DNA of 64,000 nucleotides from the NCBI RefSeq assembly GCF_014851675.1, contig NZ_JACVAE010000004.1, forward strand, positions 434,001 through 498,000. The letters are read 5' to 3'. The notes under the pieces are model-generated. The model was not told where the DNA came from and ran no database searches. It saw only the letters and a program-made list of their open reading frames with translations. The translations under genes and the position numbers were made by a program. Source of the DNA: Rhizobium sp. ARZ01. GTDB lineage: Bacteria; Pseudomonadota; Alphaproteobacteria; Rhizobiales; Rhizobiaceae. This document shows positions 46,228 through 54,416 of the stretch, in pieces. Numbering within the stretch: position 1 is the first letter of the stretch; every line of letters begins with the position of its first letter.

Positions 46228-47130
46228 ATGACCACTACGCCCGGCGGCGTTGGTGCGGCGCTTGAGCGCTGGCGCGAGCGGCATTTGCGCATCCTCATGC
46301 TGGCGCCGACGCTCCTGATCCTCGCCGGGCTGACGCTCTTTCCGACCGTCTACATGTTTACCGCGGCGGTGCAGAAGGTCAGTCCGGACCCGGATGTACC
46401 GCGCGAGTTCGTCGGTCTCGGCAATTTCGCGCGGATGCTCTCCGACCCGGAACTCCACCTTGCCGTCAAGAACACGCTGGTCTTCACTGGCGTGGCGGTG
46501 ACGCTGGAATTCCTGCTCGGCCTTGGCCTGGCCCTGCTTTTCGACAAGTACATCCGCCGGCTGAACTTCCTCAAGACGGTCCTGCTGTTGCCCATGATGA
46601 TCCCGCCGATCGCCGTCGCGCTGACGTGGAAGCTCATTTATCAGCCGCAGTTCGGTGTCCTCAACGAACTGATGTTCCGCCTGGGGTTGCCGTCCCAGGC
46701 CTGGGCCGGCGATGTTAACCTCGCCATGGCGACGATCATCGCGGCAGACGTGTGGGAGTGGACCCCATTCATCTTTCTGCTGATGCTGGCCGGCTTGGCA
46801 AGCCTTCCGAGCGAACCTTATGAGGCGGCGCAGGTCGACGGCGCATCCGCCTGGCGGCAGTTCTGGGACCTGACCATTCCCTTCCTCAAGCCGGTCATCG
46901 CCATCGCGTTGCTTCTGCGGATCATGGATGCGCTCAGGCTGTTCGATCTGGTGTTCATTCTCACCGTGGGTGGCCCGGCAGGCGCAACCGAAACACTCAG
47001 CCTCTACATCTTCAAGATTGCCTTCACCTTCGTCGACATCGGCTATGCGGCGGCGGTGTCGCTGGTGGTGCTGTTCGTGACTGTCGGCTTCAGCACCTGG
47101 TTCATCAAACGTCTACGACTGGTCGATTGA
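46228..47130 (+). CDS. Sugar ABC transporter permease (MalF/UgpA type)
   Basis: 300 aa, six membrane helices starting LRILMLAPTLLILAGLTLFP, EAA loop SEPYEAAQVDGASAWRQFWD. The start at 46228 follows GGGAGG at 46210-46215; the frame is open upstream into the binding-protein gene. Next permease starts 11 bases after. Confidence 0.87.
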   Translation: MTTTPGGVGAALERWRERHLRILMLAPTLLILAGLTLFPTVYMFTAAVQKVSPDPDVPREFVGLGNFARMLSDPELHLAVKNTLVFTGVAVTLEFLLGLGLALLFDKYIRRLNFLKTVLLLPMMIPPIAVALTWKLIYQPQFGVLNELMFRLGLPSQAWAGDVNLAMATIIAADVWEWTPFIFLLMLAGLASLPSEPYEAAQVDGASAWRQFWDLTIPFLKPVIAIALLLRIMDALRLFDLVFILTVGGPAGATETLSLYIFKIAFTFVDIGYAAAVSLVVLFVTVGFSTWFIKRLRLVD

Positions 47131-47141
47131 GGAGGCACTGG

Positions 47142-47999
47142 ATGGAAACGCGCACCCAGTATCGCACCCTTGGCTGGATGCTACGGATTCTGGCCTATCT
47201 GGCGATGGCTTTGGCGCTGTTTATCACCCTCTTCCCCGTCTACTGGCTTGCCCAGAACTCGATCAAGCTCGACATCGACATCTTCGCGGTGCCCCCGGTA
47301 TGGTTCGAATTTTCACCGACCCTCAAGCACTACGAGGCGGCCTTCATAGGGCAGCCATTTCTAATCTACGCCTTCAACAGCCTGGTCATCGCGATGGCGA
47401 CGACGATCGTCTCGCTGATCTTCGGCACCATGGCCGGCTACGCCTTGGCCCGCTTCCAGTATCCAGGCCAATGGCGCAATCAGATTTCGTTCTGGATCCT
47501 GTCGACGCGCATGATGCCGCCGATCGTGACGATCATTCCGCTATTCATCTTCTTCAACTTCTTCAATCTGTTGAACACCAAGTTTGCCGTCGTCGTGGCC
47601 TACACCGCCTTTAACCTTCCTTTCGTGACCTGGATGATGAAGAGCTATTTCCAGGATCTTCCCCCTGAACTGGAAGAGGCTGCGATGGTCGATGGAGACA
47701 CGCGATGGGGCGCCTTTCTCCGGATCGCGCTGCCGCTGGCGCGGCCGGGCATAGCCGCAACGGCGATCTTCAGCCTGATCCTGTCCTGGAACGAGTTCCT
47801 GCTGGCGCTAATCCTGACGCAGACGGACCGGTCGATGACCCTGCCAGTCGGCATTTCCGGCCGGGTGACCCAATACACCACGCATTGGGGCGAGATCAGC
47901 GCCGCCGGCTTCCTCTCCAGCGTCCCGATCATCGTCTTCGCGCTGATCGTCCAGAAGCATCTCGTCCGGGGGCTGTCCCTGGGCGCGGTCAAGGGGTGA
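47142..47999 (+). CDS. Sugar ABC transporter permease (MalG/UgpE type)
   Basis: 285 aa, partner permease with EAA loop ELEEAAMVDGDTRWGAFLRI. ATG 47142 follows GAGGAGG; a TTG 15 bases earlier is also in frame but overlaps the ribosome site. It ends five bases before the ATPase gene. Confidence 0.87.
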   Translation: METRTQYRTLGWMLRILAYLAMALALFITLFPVYWLAQNSIKLDIDIFAVPPVWFEFSPTLKHYEAAFIGQPFLIYAFNSLVIAMATTIVSLIFGTMAGYALARFQYPGQWRNQISFWILSTRMMPPIVTIIPLFIFFNFFNLLNTKFAVVVAYTAFNLPFVTWMMKSYFQDLPPELEEAAMVDGDTRWGAFLRIALPLARPGIAATAIFSLILSWNEFLLALILTQTDRSMTLPVGISGRVTQYTTHWGEISAAGFLSSVPIIVFALIVQKHLVRGLSLGAVKG

Positions 48000-48004
48000 G
48001 GCCT

Positions 48005-49066
48005 ATGGCGTCCGTCACCTTCAAGAACGTCAGCAAGAAATTCGGCGAGTTCGTGGCCGTGAAGAACTTCGATCTGGAGGTGCGGGACAAGGAGTTTCTC
48101 GTGCTGCTCGGCCCCTCCGGTTGCGGCAAGACAACGACGATGCGGATGGTCGCCGGCCTCGAGGAAGCCACCTCGGGCGACATCTACATCGGTGCGGACC
48201 GCATCAATGGAATTCTGCCCAAGTATCGCGACGTCGCGATGGTCTTCCAGTCCTATGCCCTGTATCCGCACCTGAGCGTGGAAGACAACATCGGCTATCC
48301 GCTGAAGATCCGCAAAGTACCGCTGACTGAGCGCAAGCAACGCATAACCGAGGTCGCGCGGCGGGTGGAACTCGAGTCGATGTTATCCCGCCTGCCGAAG
48401 GAACTCTCCGGTGGCCAGCGCCAGCGCGTGGCGCTGGCCCGCGCCATAGTCCGCACCCCACGCGTGTTTCTCATGGATGAGCCGCTGTCCAATCTCGATG
48501 CCAAGCTTCGCACCCAGATGCGAGCAGAGTTGAAGCACCTTCAGCATGAACTGCAAGTCACGACGATCTATGTCACCCATGATCAGATCGAGGCGATGAC
48601 GCTGGCGCACCGCGTGGCCGTGATGAACAAGGGAATGATCGAGCAACTGGGAACCCCGCGGGAAATCTACAACGATCCGCGCACCCTCTTCGTTGCCGGC
48701 TTCATCGGTTCACCGCCGATGAACCTCATACCGGGGGAGGTGAGGGACGGCGTGTTTTCCAGCGGTGGGTTGCGGGTGCAGGGCGTCGGTCGCGCAAACA
48801 TCTCTCGTGCCGTGCTCGGGGTCCGTCCGGAGGATGCGCATGCGGTCACAGCCGAGAAAGCCGACGTCGACCTGGTTGCACCGATCTTCGCGGTCGAGCT
48901 CACCGGCGAAAACACCCTTGTCAGCGTGCGGTCGGGCGGCCAGCTCATGACCTTGCGTGCCGACAAGAATTTCGCCGGGCGGATCGACCAGCAGATCGGT
49001 GTGAAGGTCGCGATCGATCGCGTATTTCTGTTCGATGGAGAAACGCAGGATCGTGTCGACTTCTGA
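48005..49066 (+). CDS. Sugar ABC transporter ATP-binding protein (MalK/UgpC type)
   Basis: 353 aa. Walker A GPSGCGKTTTMRM, signature LSGGQRQRVALARAIV, Walker B VFLMDEPLSNLDAKLR, then the C-terminal OB-fold regulatory domain of CUT1 ATPases. ATG 48005 is right; the frame is open far upstream through the permease gene as a shadow. Its 3' end overlaps the following gene. Confidence 0.9.
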   Translation: MASVTFKNVSKKFGEFVAVKNFDLEVRDKEFLVLLGPSGCGKTTTMRMVAGLEEATSGDIYIGADRINGILPKYRDVAMVFQSYALYPHLSVEDNIGYPLKIRKVPLTERKQRITEVARRVELESMLSRLPKELSGGQRQRVALARAIVRTPRVFLMDEPLSNLDAKLRTQMRAELKHLQHELQVTTIYVTHDQIEAMTLAHRVAVMNKGMIEQLGTPREIYNDPRTLFVAGFIGSPPMNLIPGEVRDGVFSSGGLRVQGVGRANISRAVLGVRPEDAHAVTAEKADVDLVAPIFAVELTGENTLVSVRSGGQLMTLRADKNFAGRIDQQIGVKVAIDRVFLFDGETQDRVDF

Positions 49067-49823
49067 GATGTGGGCGGCAGTGATGGTAGCCCTTGTCGCC
49101 TTCGGCGCGACAGCCGCCGATGTCGATCCGATCACCGGCAATCCGTTGATTGTGATTCCTGCCGGTGCATTCGTCTTTGGACGTGACGATGGCCCGGAAA
49201 ACGAACGCCCGCGCCAAGTGATCGAGGGGCCGGGGTTTGCGATCAATCGCACCGAGATCACCAATGGGCAGTATCAGCACTTCGTCGAAGCGACCGGCCA
49301 CCGCCCGGCCTTCTACGCCAGTCACCCGCTCTTGGGGTTGGGCAACCACCCAGTCGTCGGGGTCAGTTGGGGAGATGCGAATGCCTTTTGTCGATATTAT
49401 GGCTTGGCACTGCCGTCGGAGCAGCAATACGAGCGGGCGGCGCGGGGGACCGCGGGTGCCTCCTTCCCTTGGGGTGTGGCCACGATGGACGATATGAAGG
49501 CAAATTCCGGCGTGAAAATCTGCTGCTCTGGTGATGAGAGCGACGGCTATCCGATGACAGCGCCCGCAGAGTCCTTTGCCGAGGGCGCAAGCGAGGAGGG
49601 GGTGCTCAATCTTGTCGGCAATGTCTGGGAATGGACCGGCGATGTCTATGCGCCATATGGAGCGGATGCGGTGACGGCGGGTGCCGAAACATACCGCGTG
49701 CTGCGTGGCGGCTCATGGAACAGCGATCCAAAACACCTGACGACGACCTATCGTCTGGCCTATGATCCGGAATTCCGTTTTTCCGCCAATGGGGGCTTCC
49801 GATGCGTTCGCTCCGCGCCCTGA
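49035..49823 (+). CDS. SUMF1/formylglycine-generating-enzyme-fold exported protein, catalytic cysteines absent
   Basis: 262 aa with an N-terminal signal (MEKRRIVSTSEMWAAVMVAL, cleavage near ATA-AD) and a complete FGE-sulfatase fold: IPAGAFVFGRDD, NRTEITNGQYQHFVEATGH, PVVGVSWGDANAFCRYYG, NLVGNVWEWTGDVY, VLRGGSWNSDP and the end GGFRCVRSAP. True FGE needs a Cys pair in a CYRYRC-type motif after the RGGSW segment; here the aligned part reads TTTYRLAYDP, so it is probably not a formylglycine maker. Start may be 49035 (31-base overlap with the ATPase) or ATG 49068. The link to the sugar importer is from overlap and strand only. Confidence 0.82.
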   Translation: MEKRRIVSTSEMWAAVMVALVAFGATAADVDPITGNPLIVIPAGAFVFGRDDGPENERPRQVIEGPGFAINRTEITNGQYQHFVEATGHRPAFYASHPLLGLGNHPVVGVSWGDANAFCRYYGLALPSEQQYERAARGTAGASFPWGVATMDDMKANSGVKICCSGDESDGYPMTAPAESFAEGASEEGVLNLVGNVWEWTGDVYAPYGADAVTAGAETYRVLRGGSWNSDPKHLTTTYRLAYDPEFRFSANGGFRCVRSAP

Positions 49824-50809
49824 CAATCGTCACCGGCTTGCTGTTTCTTGGATCTGGCGCTGGCGCGGAGCCGATGGTGGCGCCCGGCTACAGGCTCGAG
49901 ACGGTCAGCGTGCCGGGCGCCGTCTTCGGCGGCCTGTCTCGCGACGGTGATGTGTTGCTCTTGACCGATCTCGCCAGCGGCCGGCTCTACCGCCGTGGCC
50001 CTGACGGCAGGCTTGTCGCATTCGGACCGGTCCTGCCCCATGGCCTCGACGTCATCGGCGACCCGACCGGTCCCTACCGTGTCGTCCGTGCGGGTAATCA
50101 CTTCGTCGTTGCCCAGGGATGGACGCCGGTCAATTCCGCTGAAGGCCCGTTTGACCATGCTCTCATTGCGGTCGACGCGGCAGGCCAAGCCCGTGTCATC
50201 AGCAGCGATTTCTGGAATCCGTTCGACCTTATCGTGGCCGGTGAAACCTACTACGTGATCGACTCGGGGAAAAACAGTGTGGAACGCGTGTCGGCTGACG
50301 GCCGGAAGGACACGCTCATAACATTCCGGCGCATGGAGGAGGCAGCCACGGCGCTGCACCGCCTTTCGCCGACAGAGTTCACGGAAGGCGACAACTACGA
50401 AGTCGACGCGGTCCCGACCGGCATCGCCCTTCGCGACGGCCGCCTATACGTGACCCTTTTTGGCGGCTTCCCTTTCCTTGCGGGGGCCGGGAAGATCGTA
50501 TCGATCCCCGAGGTCGGCGATACGTCAAAGCAACACGTTGACGTTGAAGGTCTCAATACACCCGTGAGCATTGCCCTTGATAGTGATGGAGAGATGCTTG
50601 TTCTAGAACACGGGCTCTATGACCAGAAGGACGGGTTCCGGAAGGGCAGCGGGCGATTGCTCAAACTCGACAAGGCAACGCTCGACCGAACGGTCCTTCT
50701 CGATGGCCTGACGCGGCCGGTGTCCGTTCTGGTCTGGGACTCGCGGCGGCTAGTTATTTCCGAGGTGGGCGGCAACCTTCACTTTCTGACACGCGTCTTG
50801 ACCCGCTGA
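49802..50809 (+). CDS. ScyD/ScyE-like exported beta-propeller protein
   Basis: 335 aa with a signal peptide (MRSLRALTIVTGLLFLGSGAGA) and repeated propeller-like blades: DGDVLLLTDLASGRLYRRGPD, NPFDLIVAGETYYVIDSG, VPTGIALRDGRLYVTLFGGFPF, NTPVSIALDSDGEMLVLEHG. This matches the ScyD/ScyE family and the wider SMP-30/NHL group of periplasmic proteins with unclear roles. It overlaps the SUMF1-domain gene by 22 bases, so the two are co-translated and may work together outside the cytoplasm. Confidence 0.78.
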   Translation: MRSLRALTIVTGLLFLGSGAGAEPMVAPGYRLETVSVPGAVFGGLSRDGDVLLLTDLASGRLYRRGPDGRLVAFGPVLPHGLDVIGDPTGPYRVVRAGNHFVVAQGWTPVNSAEGPFDHALIAVDAAGQARVISSDFWNPFDLIVAGETYYVIDSGKNSVERVSADGRKDTLITFRRMEEAATALHRLSPTEFTEGDNYEVDAVPTGIALRDGRLYVTLFGGFPFLAGAGKIVSIPEVGDTSKQHVDVEGLNTPVSIALDSDGEMLVLEHGLYDQKDGFRKGSGRLLKLDKATLDRTVLLDGLTRPVSVLVWDSRRLVISEVGGNLHFLTRVLTR

Positions 50810-50828
50810 TGCTTTGATGGGAGTCACC

Positions 50829-51466
50829 TTATGCGATAATTTGCTGTAACCGGGTACATGCCGCCTGCGACGACGTGCATGCCGTCACCTTCAGGCCGGA
50901 ACCGGAGAGGTTGGCGGCCGTCTTGGCGCTGGCCTTCGGGTCGATGTCGTAGAGGCGGACATGCTCGATGCCGAGCACCGCCTTCATGGCGAGCGCCTGA
51001 AACTCCGCCTGGGCGCCGTTGCCGATCATGGCCATCGTGGTCGCGCCCTTCCGGGCGAGATGGCGCGCGGCCATCGCCGACGTGGCCGCCGTACGTAGCG
51101 CCGTCAGCACGGTCATCTCCGCCAGAAGGACCGGATACCCGGTCGAAAGTTCGGCGAGAAGCCCGAGCGCGGTGACCGTCTGCAGGCCTCGCGCCATGTT
51201 CTTCGGATGCCGTTAACGTACTTGAAACTGTAGATCTCGCCGTCCGAGGTGGGCATAAGCTCGATTACGCCCTCGTGCGAATGGGAGGCGACTCGCGGCG
51301 TTTTGTCGAAGGCCTCCCAGCGGCGGAAATCGGCCTCGATGACGTCCGTCAGCTCGACCAGCATCGCCTCGATGCCAATGTGATGGACGAGGCGCATCAT
51401 GTTCTCGACGCTGACGAACGGAACGAGGGCTATCTGCGAAGGGGACTGCGGCACCGGATGCTCCAA
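50829..51466 (-). pseudogene. Ornithine cyclodeaminase family, frameshifted and truncated
   Basis: Two frames together give the first two-thirds of an ornithine cyclodeaminase / mu-crystallin protein. The upstream frame (from 51466) ends with EIYSFKYVNGI, where homologues have KYVNGHPKN; the other frame takes up at NMARGLQTVTALGLLAELSTG and continues through the NAD-site TMAMIGNGAQAEF. One missing C near 51209 explains the break. The 3' part is also lost: the frame ends at CTRLQQIIA, where about 120 residues of the family should follow. So it is a dead remnant next to the amino-acid importer, not a sequencing slip alone. Confidence 0.87.
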
Positions 51467-51491
51467 GGATCTGGAATGAATTTGGTCCTGG

Positions 51492-52379
51492 TCAGAGCTT
51501 TACGACTGTCTTGCGGGCAAGCAAACCTTGCGGCGCAAACAGCAGCACGGCAATGACCAGCAGGATGGTGAAGGCATCGCGGTAGCTCAGCAGGCTTTCG
51601 GGCAGGTAGGCCTGCAGGAAGACCTCGATGAAGCCGAGCAGGAAACCGCCGGCGACAGCGCCCGACAGGCTGCCGAGACCGCCGATGATCGCCGCGATGA
51701 ACGCTTTCAGCACCGGCAGGAAGCCCATCAGCGGATCGACGCTGCCGCGCTGGGCGACCCAGAGGATGCCGGCGACGCCCGCAAGCAGGCCGGAGATCGC
51801 AAAGGCGGTCGCGACGACGGCATTGGCGCGGATGCCCATCAGGCGGACGATGGCGAAATCCTCGGATGCCGCCCGCATGGCGCGTCCAAGGACGGTGGTG
51901 CGCAGGAAGAGGTTCAGCCCCACGAGCATGATCACCGTCACCAGGATCGAGGTCGCCTGGATGATGCCGATGTGCAGGCCGCCGATCTCGATCGTGCCCG
52001 ACAGGCTCATCGGCATGGGCACCGGCTTCGGACGCGCCGAGATGAAATTCTGGAAGAGCACGCGCAGGATGGCGCTGACGGCGAAGCTGGTCAGAAGCAG
52101 GGTCGTGCCGCTCGCCCCGCGCACGGGCCGGAATGCGGTGCGCTCCATCAGCAGCACGAGTGCGATTGCGACCGCGAGCGCCACGACGACCGCGAGACCG
52201 AAGGGCAAGCCGAAGATCAGCGCGAAGCAGAGGCCGTAGCCCGACGCCGTCATCAGCTCGCCATGGGCGAAGTTGATCAGGCCCATGATCGAAAAGACGA
52301 CCGCAAGGCCGAGCGCCAGAAGCGCGTAGGTGCCGCCGAGGCTGAGCGCGTTGACCAGCTGCTGCAGGAACATGTCCAT
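51492..52379 (-). CDS. livH: Branched-chain amino acid-type ABC permease LivH
   Basis: 295 aa with eight or so helices; GLAVVFSIMGLINFAHGELM at the N-terminus and AFIAAIIGGLGSLSGAVAGG near the end are classic LivH motifs. AAGGAG lies 8 bases before the ATG at 52379. It is the last intact gene of a minus-strand unit livMG-livJ-livF-livH. Ligands of such HAAT systems include amino acids, amides and urea. Confidence 0.9.
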   Translation of the reverse strand: MDMFLQQLVNALSLGGTYALLALGLAVVFSIMGLINFAHGELMTASGYGLCFALIFGLPFGLAVVVALAVAIALVLLMERTAFRPVRGASGTTLLLTSFAVSAILRVLFQNFISARPKPVPMPMSLSGTIEIGGLHIGIIQATSILVTVIMLVGLNLFLRTTVLGRAMRAASEDFAIVRLMGIRANAVVATAFAISGLLAGVAGILWVAQRGSVDPLMGFLPVLKAFIAAIIGGLGSLSGAVAGGFLLGFIEVFLQAYLPESLLSYRDAFTILLVIAVLLFAPQGLLARKTVVKL

Positions 52380-52401
52380 CGGTAAAACTCCTTGTCGCCG
52401 G

Positions 52402-53139
52402 TCACGCGCCCAGGTAGGCGCCCTGGATTTCAGTGGAATTGCGAAGCTCGGCTGCGCTGCCCGAGAGCACGACCCGGCCGTTCGCCATGACGTAGCCGGC
52501 GTCGGCGATCTCGAGCGAAAGCGAAACGTTCTGCTCGACGAGCAGGATCGTCAGTCCGCGGTCCCGCAGTCCCGCGATCAGCTCGAAGATCTGGTCGACG
52601 ATCTGCGGCGCAAGCCCGAGCGAGGGCTCGTCGAGCAGCAAGAGATCGGGCGAGGACATCATCGAGCGCGCGATCGCGAGCATCTGCTGCTCGCCGCCCG
52701 AAAGCGAACCGGCCTTCTGGTGCAGCCGCTCCTTCAGGATCGGAAAGCGCGAGAGCATGTCCTCGCGCACCTGGTCGATCGCCCCGCGACCCTTGTGCAT
52801 CGCCCCGCCGAGCAGCAGATGCTCGTCGACTGTCAGCGTCGGGAATATGCGGCGTCCTTCCGGCGTCAGCGTCATGCCCATCCGCACGATCATTTCCGGG
52901 GGAAGCGCGGAGATATCCTTGCCGTCGAAGACCACCCGGCCGGCCTTCTTGGCGGCGAGGCCGACAAGCGCGTTGAGCGTCGAACTCTTGCCCGCGCCGT
53001 TGGCGCCGAGCAGCGTGACGATCTGGCCCTTGTGGACCTTGAGGTCGACGCCCTTCAGCGCCTCGACCGGACCATAGGCGACCTTGAGGCCACTGACCTC
53101 GAGCAAGGGGGTCTGGTCGGCAATCTTACTCATCATCAT
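52402..53139 (-). CDS. livF: Branched-chain amino acid-type ABC ATPase LivF
   Basis: About 245 aa. Walker A LLGANGAGKSST, signature SGGEQQMLAIARSMM, Walker B LLLLDEPSLGLAP. Starts in a run of three ATG codons at 53133-53139 with AAGGA 9 bases upstream; a further ATG at 53163 is open but less likely. It follows the binding-protein gene by about 100 bases. Confidence 0.9.
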   Translation of the reverse strand: MMMSKIADQTPLLEVSGLKVAYGPVEALKGVDLKVHKGQIVTLLGANGAGKSSTLNALVGLAAKKAGRVVFDGKDISALPPEMIVRMGMTLTPEGRRIFPTLTVDEHLLLGGAMHKGRGAIDQVREDMLSRFPILKERLHQKAGSLSGGEQQMLAIARSMMSSPDLLLLDEPSLGLAPQIVDQIFELIAGLRDRGLTILLVEQNVSLSLEIADAGYVMANGRVVLSGSAAELRNSTEIQGAYLGA

Positions 53140-53241
53140 CGGGCAAAATCCTTGCCGTGGCACAACCGCCTCAGCCTCAAAACAGCACGAAATCCGGCAG
53201 GGTGCTCTCCGGCGCGCCGCCGGAGAGCACCGTTTGCAGGG

Positions 53242-54396
53242 TTACGGCGCGGGAACGTCGGCGGCGTCCGGAACGCCCTGGCTGACCAGCGAGCGGTTTC
53301 CGCCTTCGATGCGCACCAGCGAAACCGAGCGCAGCGGCATGCCCTGCGTGCCGACATAGCTGATCGCACCCGTCACGCCCTGAACGCCTTCGAGCGATGC
53401 GACGGCTTCGCGGATCGCGGTCGGCTCGATGCTGTCGGCTTTCGTGACCGCCGCCTCGATGACCTTGCCGAGGTCGTAGCCGTTGGCGATGTAGACGGTG
53501 TCCGGATCCTGGCCGAACTTGGCCTTGTACTTCGCGTTGAAGGCGGCAAGCGGGCTGTCTTCGGTCGCAAAGCCCGCAGTGGTGAACACGACGCCGTCGA
53601 CCAACGGGCCGAGGCCGAAGGTGGTCGGGGAATCGATGCCGTCGCTGCCGAGGATCGGCGTGTTGACGCCCGCGCCGCGCAGCTGGCGGATGAAGGCCGG
53701 GAAGTCCGGCTCGTAGGCAGCCGTCATGATAACGTCGGGTGCGGGGTTCAGTGCCTTGATCTTGGTGACTTCGGCGCTGAAGTCCTGCTGCCCCATGCTG
53801 AAGGTGCCCTCGCCGAGAAGCTCGCCGCCCTTCGCCTTGAAGCTGGTGGCGAAGTACTCAGGCAGTTTCAGCGTGTAGGCGGTGTCCGGAGACTTCAGGA
53901 TGTAGGCCGTCTTGAAACCCTTGTCCTTGGCATAGCCGGCAAGCACGGCCGCCTGCACATTGTCGGCCGGATAATTGCCGAACATGTAATCACCAACGGC
54001 CAGCGGCATTGTCGGTGTCGTGGCGCAGAAGGAGAATGTCGGGATCTGTGCTGCCTGGGTGATCTGGCCGGCGGCGATCGACGGATCGGCATCGCAGGGC
54101 GTGATCAGGATCTTGATGCCCTCGTCGACCAGTTCCTGGGCGACGAGCGCGGTCTGCGCCGCATCCGAGCGGGTATCCTTGGCGACCAGCTTGATCGGGA
54201 ACTTGCCGGCGACGCCGCCGGCCGCGTTGATTTCCTCGACGGCCATTTCCAGCCCCTTCAGGGACGGCTGGTCGTAGGGCGCGAGGCCACCGGTCTGGGC
54301 GGTCGCAAGCCCGATCACGAGATCGTCGGCCAGCGCCGGAAAGGCGAGCGCACCAAGCGCGGTAGACAGGAAAAGAACCTTCAATGTCGATTTCAT
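53242..54396 (-). CDS. Amino acid/amide ABC transporter substrate-binding protein (LivJ type)
   Basis: 384 aa, Sec signal peptide ending ALADDLVIGLATAQTGG. Type I periplasmic binding fold of the peripla_BP_6 group (EEINAAGGVAGKFPIKL, IKALNPAPDVIMTAAYEPDF). The start at 54396 has AGGAG 9 bases upstream; the same frame is open without stops for another 650 codons through livMG, which is a GC-rich shadow. Ligand unknown. Confidence 0.9.
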   Translation of the reverse strand: MKSTLKVLFLSTALGALAFPALADDLVIGLATAQTGGLAPYDQPSLKGLEMAVEEINAAGGVAGKFPIKLVAKDTRSDAAQTALVAQELVDEGIKILITPCDADPSIAAGQITQAAQIPTFSFCATTPTMPLAVGDYMFGNYPADNVQAAVLAGYAKDKGFKTAYILKSPDTAYTLKLPEYFATSFKAKGGELLGEGTFSMGQQDFSAEVTKIKALNPAPDVIMTAAYEPDFPAFIRQLRGAGVNTPILGSDGIDSPTTFGLGPLVDGVVFTTAGFATEDSPLAAFNAKYKAKFGQDPDTVYIANGYDLGKVIEAAVTKADSIEPTAIREAVASLEGVQGVTGAISYVGTQGMPLRSVSLVRIEGGNRSLVSQGVPDAADVPAP

Positions 54397-54416
54397 TATT
54401 ATGCTCCTCTGGGTGG

